64,000 nt of DNA from Seleniivibrio woodruffii. GTDB lineage: Bacteria; Chrysiogenota; Deferribacteres; Deferribacterales; Geovibrionaceae. This document shows positions 36,377 through 43,903 of the stretch, piece by piece (position 1 is the first letter of the stretch; each line of letters opens with the position of its first letter). The notes under the pieces are model-generated. The model was not told the DNA's origin, ran no database searches, and saw nothing but the letters and a program-made list of their open reading frames with translations. A program made the position numbers and the translations under genes. The DNA is taken from NCBI RefSeq assembly GCF_029267515.1, contig NZ_JAJUIS010000005.1, positions 62,001 through 126,000 of the forward strand. The letters are read 5' to 3'.

Positions 36377-36685
36377 TTACGCACTCTGTTTTTTGAAATA
36401 CAGCGAATATCCCAGTGCCGACAAAATTTCTTTGATGGTTTTCAGCTTCGGATTTCCCTTGCCTGAAAGAGTCTTATAAAGGGATTCTCTGGAAAGACCT
36501 GTTTCCTCTGCCAGTTTTGCAAAGCCTATACCTGCCTGTACAACCTGCCTTATAGCAAGAAGAAGCTCAGCCTCGTCGCCGGTTTCGACATAATCTTCCA
36601 CTGCGATATCAAGATAAGCCGCACGGTTTTCAGGCGATGAAAGCCGTTCCTGAATTAAACTATCCAGTGTTCTATAAGTTCTCAT
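36377..36685 (-). CDS. Antitoxin of a HigBA-like (COG3636-type) toxin-antitoxin pair
   Basis: A 102-residue protein starting MRTYRTLDSLIQ, inside a longer open frame. The C-terminal half is a helix-turn-helix of the addiction-module antidote type (GFAKLAEETGLSRESLYKTL, then KGNPKLKTIKEILSALG). It should bind the toxin and repress the operon. It begins 14 bp before the toxin stop codon, so toxin and antitoxin are coupled, with the toxin first as in higBA. The upstream palindrome at 36997-37020 is the likely operator. Confidence 0.88.
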   Translation of the reverse strand: MRTYRTLDSLIQERLSSPENRAAYLDIAVEDYVETGDEAELLLAIRQVVQAGIGFAKLAEETGLSRESLYKTLSGKGNPKLKTIKEILSALGYSLYFKKQSA

Positions 36686-36992
36686 TGTAATCTCTCCAAA
36701 ACTCTTTTGCAGACTCAATATCTTTGCTCTGCGTCTTTTTGTTTCCACCGCATAAAAGAATAACTATTTTATTACCTTTTACACCGTAATACACTCTGTA
36801 TCCGCCACCGTAAGTAAAACGAAGTTCGTTAACATAATCACCAACCGACCTACTATCTCCAAAATTGCCCAGTTTCAGCCTGTCAATTCTTTTAAGAACA
36901 CGCATCTGGTCTTTAAAGTCTATACTTTCCAACCAGATACTAAACGGTTCTCTTCCGTTTTCGGTGTGATAGATTATGATTTCATATGTCAT
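36672..36992 (-). CDS. RelE/HigB-like toxin
   Basis: A 106-residue RelE/ParE-superfamily protein (MTYEIIIYHTENGREPFSIW; core KRIDRLKLGNFGDSRSVGDY, ELRFTYGGGYRVYYG, IVILLCGGNKKTQSKDI). This subgroup (phage-derived Gp49-like, addiction-module killer) usually acts as a ribosome-dependent mRNA interferase. The gene is first in the pair. The ATG lacks a ribosome site and is only five bases from the -10-like TACTTT, which fits a leaderless message. Activity is inferred from family only. Confidence 0.88.
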   Translation of the reverse strand: MTYEIIIYHTENGREPFSIWLESIDFKDQMRVLKRIDRLKLGNFGDSRSVGDYVNELRFTYGGGYRVYYGVKGNKIVILLCGGNKKTQSKDIESAKEFWRDYNENL

Positions 36993-36996
36993 ATAT

Positions 36997-37026
36997 AAAA
37001 GTAGCCTTCAGGCTACTTTTTGTCAA
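36997..37026 (-). promoter_or_regulatory. Autoregulatory promoter-operator of the toxin-antitoxin pair
   Basis: On the minus strand TTGACA (37026-37021) is followed after 17 bases by TACTTT (37003-36998). A perfect 10-bp inverted repeat, AAAAGTAGCC/GGCTACTTTT (36997-37006 and 37011-37020), fills the spacer and covers the -10. This is the expected arrangement for repression by the antitoxin. It could also fold as a hairpin, but no terminator function is likely here. Confidence 0.65.
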
Positions 37027-37044
37027 CATTTTCTATTTGGATAA

Positions 37045-37074
37045 GACTGCTTCGCCATATGCTCGCAGAGACAG
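37045..37074. repeat. Repeat family R1, single arm
   Basis: GACTGCTTCGCCATATGCTC through GCAGAGACAG matches the R1 left arm. It is followed at 37100-37116 by a short palindrome (TCCCTTT TAT AAAGGGA) and then by R2 copy B, the same order as at 6.45-6.68 kb. Confidence 0.5.
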
Positions 37075-37125
37075 AATAATAAGAAAATCCCTTCCAACAT
37101 CCCTTTTATAAAGGGAGGAGCAGGA

Positions 37126-37250
37126 TTTTGGTGCTTAGATGCAAGTTATACAAGGAAGGGCGAGAGAGAGGGCTGCGAGCATACATATAAGTATGTGAGC
37201 AGTGCCGAGCGAGAACTGACGAAGTAGAACGCCGCATATAAGCGCCAAAA
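37126..37250. repeat. Repeat family R2, copy B (125 bp with terminal inverted repeats)
   Basis: Arms at 37126-37142 and 37234-37250 pair at 15 of 17 positions. Their outer sequence (TTTTGGTGCTTAGATGC) differs from copy A (ATCGCCGTTTTAATGC), yet each copy pairs internally. The core hairpin CTGC-GAG-CATAC ... GTATG-TGA-GCAG is shared with copy A. It lies beyond the sdhB terminator, between sdhB and the toxin gene. Confidence 0.7.
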
Positions 37251-37251
37251 G

Positions 37252-37279
37252 AAAAAAAAGGGGAGCCGAAGCTCCCCTT
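37252..37279 (-). terminator. Intrinsic terminator of the sdhCDAB operon
   Basis: On the minus strand a 9-bp stem (AAGGGGAGC/GCTCCCCTT) with a TTCG tetraloop is followed by eight T. It begins 4 bp after the sdhB stop codon. Confidence 0.93.
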
Positions 37280-37282
37280 CTA

Positions 37283-37990
37283 TTAAACCTGCTGATCCAG
37301 CAGCATTTTCCTGATGTTCATGATAGCTTCTGTGGGGTTCAGTTCTTTCGGACATGCCTCCACACAGTTGTAAATGGTGTGGCATCTCCACACGCCGTGC
37401 TTGTCGTTCAGGATAGGCAGACGCTCTTCCGCGCCCTCGTCTCTTGAGTCGACAATATATCTCCATGCGCGCAGTGCCGCGTTGGGTCCGAGATATTTTT
37501 TGTCTGCCCAGAAAGAGGGGCAAGAAGATGAGCAGCATCCGCAAAGGATACACTCATACAGTCCGTCCAGTTTCTTTCTGTCTTCCGGTGACTGATAGAT
37601 TTCTTTATCAGGGTTCGGAGACTTTCTGATGAGGTAGGGTTTAACAGCTATGAACTTGTTGAAGAAATCATCGACATCGACAACAAGGTCTCTCATAACG
37701 TTCATACCGGGAAGGGGCTGAACAACTATGTGGTCTGCGCCCAGATCCTCAACTTTTGTCATACATGAAAGCATGTTAACGCCGTTAACGTTCAGACCGT
37801 CAGATCCGCAAACGCCTTCTCTGCAAGAGCGGCGGTATGTAAGGGTGGGGTCCTGCTCCCATTTTATCTGGTTAAGAGCGTCCAGCATAAGGTAGCCGGG
37901 TCTTCTCAGCTCAACCTTATATGTCTGGTAATAAGGCTCTTTATCCTTGTCAGGGTCGTATCTGAAAATTTCAAATGTTACTGTAGTCAT
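37283..37990 (-). CDS. sdhB: Succinate dehydrogenase/fumarate reductase iron-sulfur subunit
   Basis: A 235-residue protein. The 2Fe-2S site is SCREGVCGSDGLNVNG with a further Cys in MLSCMTKV. The 4Fe-4S and 3Fe-4S sites are CILCGCCSSSCPSFWA and CHTIYNCVEACPKELNP. It passes electrons between the flavoprotein and the membrane quinone site. It is last in the sdhC-sdhD-sdhA-sdhB operon, 14 bp after sdhA. Direction (succinate oxidation or fumarate reduction) cannot be told from sequence alone. Confidence 0.95.
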   Translation of the reverse strand: MTTVTFEIFRYDPDKDKEPYYQTYKVELRRPGYLMLDALNQIKWEQDPTLTYRRSCREGVCGSDGLNVNGVNMLSCMTKVEDLGADHIVVQPLPGMNVMRDLVVDVDDFFNKFIAVKPYLIRKSPNPDKEIYQSPEDRKKLDGLYECILCGCCSSSCPSFWADKKYLGPNAALRAWRYIVDSRDEGAEERLPILNDKHGVWRCHTIYNCVEACPKELNPTEAIMNIRKMLLDQQV

Positions 37991-38004
37991 ATTTCCATCT
38001 CCCC

Positions 38005-39774
38005 TTAGTAAACTCTTGCCTTAGGCGGGAAAGTTTCAACAGTGAGAGGCTGAAGACGTACTTTTCTGTAGTCCACTCTCGGAGTTTTGCAGTCTTCTTC
38101 AAGATACACTTCTGTGTGTTTCAGGAAGTTGACATCGTCTCTGTCCGGATAGTCGTCACGGAAGTGACCGCCTCTTGACTCTTTTCTGAGGATAGCAGCC
38201 TGAGTACAAGCCTTGGCAACGAGGATCATGTTGTTAAGTTCAAGTGCCTCGATAAGGTCAAGGTTGTAAACGGAAGATTTATCGTTAACACGATAGTCGT
38301 CCATTTTGGCTTCCAGTTCAAGCAGAGTAGAGTAGCACTCTTTCATGAGTTTTTCAGTTCTGAAAACGCCCATTTTTGTCTGCATTGTTCTGGTCAGTTC
38401 GCCCCAGATTTCGCCGAAAGTGTATTTACCGTTTGCATTGGCATATTTCTGAAGATTAGCGAGACCTTCGGAGCCTGCATCGTCTTTAAGGGAAACGATG
38501 CTGTTTGCCATTGCATATTTTGCCGCCTGTTCGCCAGCCGTGCGTCCGAAGACAACGAGGTCGAGCAGAGAGTTTGTTCCGAGACGGTTTGCACCGTGAA
38601 CGGAAGCCGAAGCGCACTCACCCGCAGCGAAGAATCCGGGAACGAATTCCTCTTTCTCCATGTTGCCTTTGATAACCTGAGACAGATATCCTGTGGGGAT
38701 ACCGCCGTTCTGGTAGTGGGCAGTGGGGTTAACGGGGATGGGCTCTTTCGTACAGTCAACACCAGCAAACACGAGAGCAAGCTCGTGGATACCGGGGAGT
38801 TTTTCCATAATGTTTGCCGCACCGATATGGTCGATTTTCAGCAGAGTGTGGTCTTTGAACTGACCGACGCCTCTTCCTTCAAGGACTTCTTTAGTCATTG
38901 AACGTGAAACGATGTCTCTGGGTGCAAGGTCTTTAATGGTGGGAGCATATCTTTCCATGAAGCGCTCTCCCTGAGCGTTAAGAAGGATACCGCCCTCACC
39001 GCGCACGCCCTCAGTAATAAGGTTTCCTGCGCCGTAGATACCTGTCGGGTGGAACTGGAAGAACTCGGCGTCACTCCATGAGAAGCCCTTGCGCATAGCA
39101 AGTGCCAGACCGTCACCGGTGTTGATGTGTGCGTTTGAGTTCGTCTGGAAGATACGGCAGTTACCGCCTGTCGCGAAAACAACTGCTTTCGCGTTGAAGA
39201 TATGGAGTTCGCCGTTCTGTATGTCGAAGCAGAGAACGCCGTTTACTGCGCCGTCGTTTACAAGCAGTTCAAGCGCGTAAAACTCGCTGTAGAAGTGTGT
39301 TCCCTGTGCAACTGATTTTTCATAAAGCGTCTGCAGCATCGCGTGACCTGTACGGTCTGCGGCGTAGCAGGCTCTTTTAACAGCTCTTTTACCGAACTCG
39401 GCAGTGTGACCGCCGAAAGGACGCTGAGCTATTTTACCTTCGGGAGTTCTTGAAAAGGGCAGACCGATATGCTCAAGAGCGATGATCATTTCGGGAGCCT
39501 GTTTTGTCATGTACTCAGCGGCATCCTGATCGCAAAGGTAGTCTGAACCTTTAACCGTGTCATACATGTGCCAGTGCCAGTGGTCCTCTTCAAGGTTACC
39601 CAGAGCAGCGGAGATACCGCCCTGTGCCGAGATGGTGTGGCTTCTTGTGGGGTAAACTTCAGAGATAACGGCTGTTTTGCAGTACTGAGAAGCAACCTGA
39701 GCTGCGTTCAGACCTGCGCCGCCCGCACCGACAACCACAACGTCAAACTTATGATATTCTATTTTTACTGACAT
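38005..39774 (-). CDS. sdhA: Succinate dehydrogenase/fumarate reductase flavoprotein subunit
   Basis: A 589-residue flavoprotein. The Rossmann loop is VVVGAGGAGLNAAQVASQ, and the His that carries FAD covalently lies in PTRSHTISAQGGIS. The catalytic region includes FHPTGIYGAG, TEGVRGEGGILLNAQG and the capping domain. The C-terminal SRGGHFRDDYPDRDD motif is typical of SdhA. The length and motifs match the enterobacterial and rickettsial SdhA group. It faces the cytoplasm, with sdhB attached to the membrane pair. Confidence 0.96.
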   Translation of the reverse strand: MSVKIEYHKFDVVVVGAGGAGLNAAQVASQYCKTAVISEVYPTRSHTISAQGGISAALGNLEEDHWHWHMYDTVKGSDYLCDQDAAEYMTKQAPEMIIALEHIGLPFSRTPEGKIAQRPFGGHTAEFGKRAVKRACYAADRTGHAMLQTLYEKSVAQGTHFYSEFYALELLVNDGAVNGVLCFDIQNGELHIFNAKAVVFATGGNCRIFQTNSNAHINTGDGLALAMRKGFSWSDAEFFQFHPTGIYGAGNLITEGVRGEGGILLNAQGERFMERYAPTIKDLAPRDIVSRSMTKEVLEGRGVGQFKDHTLLKIDHIGAANIMEKLPGIHELALVFAGVDCTKEPIPVNPTAHYQNGGIPTGYLSQVIKGNMEKEEFVPGFFAAGECASASVHGANRLGTNSLLDLVVFGRTAGEQAAKYAMANSIVSLKDDAGSEGLANLQKYANANGKYTFGEIWGELTRTMQTKMGVFRTEKLMKECYSTLLELEAKMDDYRVNDKSSVYNLDLIEALELNNMILVAKACTQAAILRKESRGGHFRDDYPDRDDVNFLKHTEVYLEEDCKTPRVDYRKVRLQPLTVETFPPKARVY

Positions 39775-39788
39775 CCTTACAACTCCTC

Positions 39789-40094
39789 TTATATTTTAAC
39801 GGCAAGAATCACAAGAGCGATTCCCAGCAGCCAGTAGATGCCGTAGATAACGCCGCGCCATCCTGCAGAAGCAACATAGTCGTCTGTGATCATTTTAAAG
39901 CCGTTAAAAGTATGGAATACGCCGAATGCAGCGATGGGACCTGTTACGATCTGCATCATGCCAGCCTCTCCGCCTTTCAGCATTGAGAAAAAGTGTGTAA
40001 ACACAACGAGGATCAGGATTACTCCTGAAACTCTCTGCATTATCCATCCGATAGTTCCAGCGTCGCTGGTTCCGTTATACTTGTAATGTCTCAT
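39789..40094 (-). CDS. sdhD: Succinate dehydrogenase membrane anchor SdhD
   Basis: A 101-residue protein with three membrane helices. WIMQRVSGVILILVVFTHFF gives helix 1 with a candidate quinone-site Ser/Arg pair, and FGVFHTFNGFKMITDDY has the His and the DDY typical of the heme b/quinone region of SdhD. It lies between sdhC (12 bp gap) and sdhA (14 bp gap). Small sequence families of this kind are best identified by position, as here. Confidence 0.87.
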   Translation of the reverse strand: MRHYKYNGTSDAGTIGWIMQRVSGVILILVVFTHFFSMLKGGEAGMMQIVTGPIAAFGVFHTFNGFKMITDDYVASAGWRGVIYGIYWLLGIALVILAVKI

Positions 40095-40106
40095 TGCTTT
40101 TCCCCC

Positions 40107-40463
40107 TTACGCTGCGAATATCGGAATTATTCCGATAACTGTGATTATAAGTGTGAGAAACACAACGGCCATAAAGTATTTCTTGAAAGATTCTCTTTCG
40201 GCTGCGGCTCCGAACTCCATAAGGACGATACGGACGCCATTAAAAGCGTGAAAAGAGAAGCTGGCAAGAAAGAGCGCTTTCACAACAGAAAGCTTTGTCA
40301 CTTCCAGAAAGGGCGCCACTGTACCGGATACACCCAGAATGTGAAGTATCAGATAAAGTCCGATTATCACTCCTGTGCCACGGTGAAGAAGCCACGCCAC
40401 CATTCCGGGGTGTTTGCGGTACCCTGTTTTCTTAGGGTAATTTTCAAGGTCTTTCCTCGGCAT
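40107..40463 (-). CDS. sdhC: Succinate dehydrogenase cytochrome b556 subunit SdhC
   Basis: A 118-residue protein starting MPRKDLENYPKK, with AGGAG six bases upstream. A longer frame begins 11 codons earlier but lacks a ribosome site. Three membrane helices are visible. The signature HRGTGVIIGLYLILHIL carries the quinone-site Arg and heme-related His, and SFHAFNGVRIVLMEFG holds a second His. First gene of the operon. Confidence 0.88.
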   Translation of the reverse strand: MPRKDLENYPKKTGYRKHPGMVAWLLHRGTGVIIGLYLILHILGVSGTVAPFLEVTKLSVVKALFLASFSFHAFNGVRIVLMEFGAAAERESFKKYFMAVVFLTLIITVIGIIPIFAA

Positions 40464-40782
40464 CTTACACTCCTGAAAAAAGTATTTAAGATACAAACAC
40501 TGTTAAAATCTCAATTACAACAGTTATCATAATAGTGTTTCCATGTCAACCGGATTGTATACAATATACAGCAATAAAATGATAAACCACAGCGTAAACA
40601 GACTATTGCAGAGCGGGACGCAATATTTCATAAAAACATAAACTGTGTTATAAAATTATCAAATAGCCTGTCATAAGCCCGTCTTATTGACAAATTCGAT
40701 ATGCACAGAGGCTCAAAGTCTATTACAGCAACTGTTCATAACGGATTTACATGGAAAACGGCGGAGTTTTCCGCCGTCGGTA
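40464..40782 (-). promoter_or_regulatory. sdh upstream region with candidate promoter
   Basis: This 319-bp gap holds no gene I can support. On the minus strand TTGACA at 40549-40544 is the best -35 for sdhC, with only a weak -10 (TAACTG at 17 bases). A perfect palindrome TTGTATACAA at 40555-40564 lies just upstream and could be a regulator site. The remaining 160 bp is AT-rich. The left end carries the terminator of the phage-derived cassette. Confidence 0.4.
40758..40777 (-). terminator. Intrinsic terminator after the portal gene
   Basis: An 8-bp stem (ACGGCGGA/TCCGCCGT) with a four-base loop, followed on the minus strand by TTTT. It starts 5 bp after the portal stop codon. The T-run is short. 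Confidence 0.7.
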
Positions 40783-41886
40783 TTATAAAGTCAAAGGTAT
40801 GCCGAACCTTCTTGCAACTTCCTCTAAATCCACATTCATCCCCATTTCTTTGGCATCCTTAACAACATCCCACGAAGCCTCCGCCTGTGCCGCAAGCACA
40901 AACTCCGCCCCGCAAGCGCCTCCGAAATTCAGCTCCCACATCCAGTTTACCAGTGTTGCCGTGATTGTCTCCGCCGCCGCTCGCGCAATTTTTCTGCCTT
41001 TGCGTTCAAGAGTTGCCTGATGCTGCGCCGCAAGGGAATATGAACCCGTGGAACCTGTGTCGCTGGTGAGCACCTCGCCTGTTATCGCTTTGGAAATTTC
41101 AGTGTTGCACACCTGAACCAGCGAAGAGAAATCCGCCGAACTCCCTTTTGTTTCAAGCACCTGCACGCTGTCCACGTTTGCCAGTGCCACAGCCGCGTCG
41201 TTCTGGATATTGTACAGATTCTCCGCAAGCTCCCTTGCCCTTTCCCTCGACTCGTCGTCGTCCGAAGATTCAAACAGCGCCAGCACCGTGGGCACCCCGT
41301 ATTTCTCCGCTACTGTAAGCCAATAGCGGAAGCCCGCCTTCTTAAACATCCATGGCCAGTAACATTTGGACAGAACGGGCGTTCCATAGGGATTTTCATC
41401 TTTAGGGCTGTTGCGGTGGACAATGAATTTATACTGCTCCTCAAGGGGCGCAGCCACGCTTCCATCCATAAGAGAAAGCTCTCCGTCGGGGGAAAAGGCG
41501 AACCTGTCAGCCCGTCTTCCCAGCGAGCGCACGGGCACCCAGTTTCCATCTTTCAACTCCCAGACTATCTCTGTTACGGAAAAGCCGTATTCCACGGCGG
41601 ACAGAACATCCTGCAAAAGCCCCTGCACACCCAACCTGTTCAGACACCCTTTGATAAACGCCGCCTGCTCCGCCGATTTGCTGTCTGCGGGCTTAACGTC
41701 CCATTGCATTGAAAGCACGGTATCTTTGAGCTGTTCCAGTTTTGCATAGATATGCGCATCCTGAAGCATCTCGTCGAAAACGCTCATGCGCACTCCGCCC
41801 TTGCCGAAAAGAACGTCTGGATTGGGCATTATGTTTCCGAACCAGCTACCTGTTCCTGCCGTAAGTACGTTTGTAAGTCTTTTCAT
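40783..41886 (-). CDS. Mu-type phage portal protein (DUF935/gp29-like), probably shortened
   Basis: A 367-residue protein. It resembles the Mu gp29 portal family: LEQLKDTVLSMQWDVKP, EYGFSVTEIVWELKDGNWVP, FIVHRNSPKDENPYGTPVLSKCYWPW, AEKYGVPTVLALFE and the late ITGEVLTSDTGSTGSYSLAAQH. It ends EEVARRFGIPL, where family members of about 500 residues continue, so the C-terminal portion may be lost. In phages the portal forms the dodecameric vertex for DNA entry. An AAGGAG ribosome site precedes the ATG; it follows terL by 10 bp and is itself followed by a terminator. Confidence 0.88.
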   Translation of the reverse strand: MKRLTNVLTAGTGSWFGNIMPNPDVLFGKGGVRMSVFDEMLQDAHIYAKLEQLKDTVLSMQWDVKPADSKSAEQAAFIKGCLNRLGVQGLLQDVLSAVEYGFSVTEIVWELKDGNWVPVRSLGRRADRFAFSPDGELSLMDGSVAAPLEEQYKFIVHRNSPKDENPYGTPVLSKCYWPWMFKKAGFRYWLTVAEKYGVPTVLALFESSDDDESRERARELAENLYNIQNDAAVALANVDSVQVLETKGSSADFSSLVQVCNTEISKAITGEVLTSDTGSTGSYSLAAQHQATLERKGRKIARAAAETITATLVNWMWELNFGGACGAEFVLAAQAEASWDVVKDAKEMGMNVDLEEVARRFGIPLTL

Positions 41887-41896
41887 TTTTATCTCC

Positions 41897-43297
41897 TTAA
41901 TACCTGTCTATTATCCTTCCAACGCCTCTGTTCAGACCGGAAAAAGCAGTCTTAGGCGTTGTTTTCTCCCTGCCTGATGAGAGCGCCTGCGTCATGGCAT
42001 CCACCATATCGTCGTGCTTTCCTGAGGGAAAATACGCCGCCTCCTCTATCAACTGCTGAGAGAACGGGGCGTTCCGTTTCAGATATACGTTCCCCGCCTC
42101 AATAAGCGGGCAGACAGCGTTTGCCCGCGCCACCTTACCGCCCCGCGGGTTGACGGCTATCAGTCCGCCCACAGAACCTTTCAAAGCGGATATCACCGCC
42201 GGACCGTTCGCCTTGTCCTCAATATATTTCGCCGCCGCCTGGGGATATTGTTCCGAAAGAGCTCTCAAAGCCCTTAATGCCTGGGAAAAGTCCATGCGGT
42301 CGCGTATCTGGTCTATAAGGTAATAGTCCGCGCCTTTAACGCCCCACACCTGCCCCACCACAAAGTCCGCTCCCGCACTGTCTTTAAACGTCATATCCCA
42401 CGACTGGAACAGCCTGAGACCTGTCGGCGGCTCATCATAAAACCGCCACCATTCCCGCCGGAATATAGCGCCGGACGCAGGAGCCGGACGCTGCTGATAG
42501 AGCGCGTTCCAGACACGGGAGCCGACGGCGCGCTCCATCCGTTTAAGAGCGTCTGTACCGTATTTGTCTGCCCAGAGCGGATCGCCTATGTTTCTGAACT
42601 GCTCGTTCTCTTCCGCTACGGCGGGGAAGCAGACCACCGTCCAGTCCTCTCCGCTCTGTTCCAAAAGCCTTCCGGCGAGGTCGTCCTCGTGCCATCGGGT
42701 GAGTATCACCAGTATCTTGCCGCCTTTTTCAATACGGGTGTACAGAGTGGACTGATACCACTCCCAAACCCTGTCGCGGTAGACTTCGGAATCCGCCTCC
42801 TCCTGATTTTTAAAGGGGTCGTCTATGATTAGCAGGTCGCCCCCCATCCCCGTTATGGAGCCGCCCACACCAGCGGAGACGTATGCCCCGCCCGCCGCCG
42901 TTTCCCATCTGTTTGCGGATTTCGCACCCTCTTTCAGCGCAAATCCGTTGAAAACCAGCCGGAAAACCCCGCTGTCGGCGATGTCGCGCACACGCCGCCC
43001 GAAGGTCTCCGCAAGGCGGGCGCTGTATGAAGTGGCTATCACTCTTTTCTGCGGGTTATGTCCGAGAAACCATGCAGGAAACCGCACCGAGGCGAGTTCC
43101 GATTTACCGTGGCGTGGCGGCATCAGCACCATAAGCCTGTCTATGCCGCCGTTCATAAGCTCCGTCAGCTTCTCCGCCAGCACTCTGTGGTGCCAGTTCG
43201 GGCGATAGCCCCTGCATGTGAGCACGGCGAAGGAGGCGAGGCTGTCCCCCGCCATCTTCAGCGCCGTCAGCTTGTCATGCGTTTTCAAGGACTGCAC
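41897..43297 (-). CDS. terL: Phage terminase large subunit
   Basis: A 466-residue packaging motor if started at the GTG at 43297, which has GAGG at good distance. An open frame extends to 43456, but that part is an Arg-rich shadow of the small-subunit gene. The ATPase has Walker A MPPRHGKSELAS, Walker B LLIIDDPFKNQ and a coupling motif LTRWHEDDL. The nuclease domain has QSWDMTFKD and the final acidic GKHDDMVDAMTQ. All catalytic motifs are intact. It overlaps terS by 23 bp. Confidence 0.9.
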   Translation of the reverse strand: MQSLKTHDKLTALKMAGDSLASFAVLTCRGYRPNWHHRVLAEKLTELMNGGIDRLMVLMPPRHGKSELASVRFPAWFLGHNPQKRVIATSYSARLAETFGRRVRDIADSGVFRLVFNGFALKEGAKSANRWETAAGGAYVSAGVGGSITGMGGDLLIIDDPFKNQEEADSEVYRDRVWEWYQSTLYTRIEKGGKILVILTRWHEDDLAGRLLEQSGEDWTVVCFPAVAEENEQFRNIGDPLWADKYGTDALKRMERAVGSRVWNALYQQRPAPASGAIFRREWWRFYDEPPTGLRLFQSWDMTFKDSAGADFVVGQVWGVKGADYYLIDQIRDRMDFSQALRALRALSEQYPQAAAKYIEDKANGPAVISALKGSVGGLIAVNPRGGKVARANAVCPLIEAGNVYLKRNAPFSQQLIEEAAYFPSGKHDDMVDAMTQALSSGREKTTPKTAFSGLNRGVGRIIDRY

Positions 43298-43715
43298 GGA
43301 TATCCTCTTCCGACAGGTTTTCAAGCTCCGCCTGAAGCTCCGAAAGCGCCGGACGTTTCGAACTGTCAAACATTTCGTCCGTCGCCTTGCCAAGGCAGAT
43401 ATCGCGGTAGTTCTTAACCGTTTTGGAGTGCAGTTCCACATCCCGCAGACTGTCACACCCCGCCAGAAGGTCGTCCGCCTTTTTCAATCCCTCCATGGTG
43501 CTTGTGCAGATAGCCTGCAACATCTGTACGCGATGGGCTTTCAGTCTGCGCACCGTTCTGTCGGTCTCCGGTCGCTTCCAGTGCTTCTCCGCCGCATGTT
43601 TCCGCACGTCTTCAACCTCAGTTTCATAATGCAGGGCTATCTCGGAAAGGTCGTAAACGCCCTCCTCATAGTCCTGCTTCATCTGTCTCCACTTCTCCGC
43701 CGTAGGTCTTGCCAT
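43275..43715 (-). CDS. Phage terminase small subunit-like protein
   Basis: A 146-residue protein starting MARPTAEKWRQMKQDYEEG with GGAGAGG upstream. The N-terminus is a helix-turn-helix-like region (GVYDLSEIALHYETEVEDVRKH) as in DNA-recognising terminase small subunits, followed by a helical oligomerisation region and an acidic tail. Position directly before terL supports the call. It is the first gene of the three-gene packaging cassette. Confidence 0.78.
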   Translation of the reverse strand: MARPTAEKWRQMKQDYEEGVYDLSEIALHYETEVEDVRKHAAEKHWKRPETDRTVRRLKAHRVQMLQAICTSTMEGLKKADDLLAGCDSLRDVELHSKTVKNYRDICLGKATDEMFDSSKRPALSELQAELENLSEEDIRAVLENA

Positions 43716-43789
43716 ATACCTCTCCGTTTTCGTGGAATTATACGTCATAAGCCTTTTCTATATGTTTAAAGATGAAAACCTATGCGGGC

Positions 43790-43817
43790 TTGCATTGAAA
43801 AATCTATCTGATATAAT
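43790..43817 (+). promoter_or_regulatory. Sigma70-type promoter for the Fic-ROK operon
   Basis: TTGCAT (43790-43795), 16 bases, then TATAAT (43812-43817). The -10 lies inside a 13-bp palindrome CTGAT-ATA-ATCAG (43808-43820) that may be an operator. The fic start is at 43904, with AAAGGG as ribosome site. Confidence 0.6.
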
Positions 43818-43829
43818 CAGTTAGATTCA

Positions 43830-43889
43830 GATTACTTCACTCAGTCATCAAAGACGTCTCTGATGTAAGTAATACGAAGAAGCAGTCTC
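43830..43889. repeat. Repeat family R1, copy E (two-armed), in the fic leader
   Basis: The left arm reads GATTACTTCACTCAGTCATC then AAAGACG, and the right arm CGTCTCTGATG through GAAGCAGTCTC. Arms pair partly (ATTACTT 43831-43837 with AAGTAAT 43867-43873; CATCA with TGATG). It lies downstream of the promoter, so it becomes part of the fic 5' untranslated leader. Confidence 0.55.
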
Positions 43890-43903
43890 ATTAAAGGGTT
43901 TTC

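Noticed and set aside
36997-37020. Hairpin read as a terminator
   Set aside because: It sits between a -35 and -10 directly upstream of the toxin start, so operator function is more likely.
43298-43456. Longer N-terminus of TerL reaching to 43456
   Set aside because: The extra codons are an Arg-rich shadow of the terS gene; a GTG with a good ribosome site lies at 43297.
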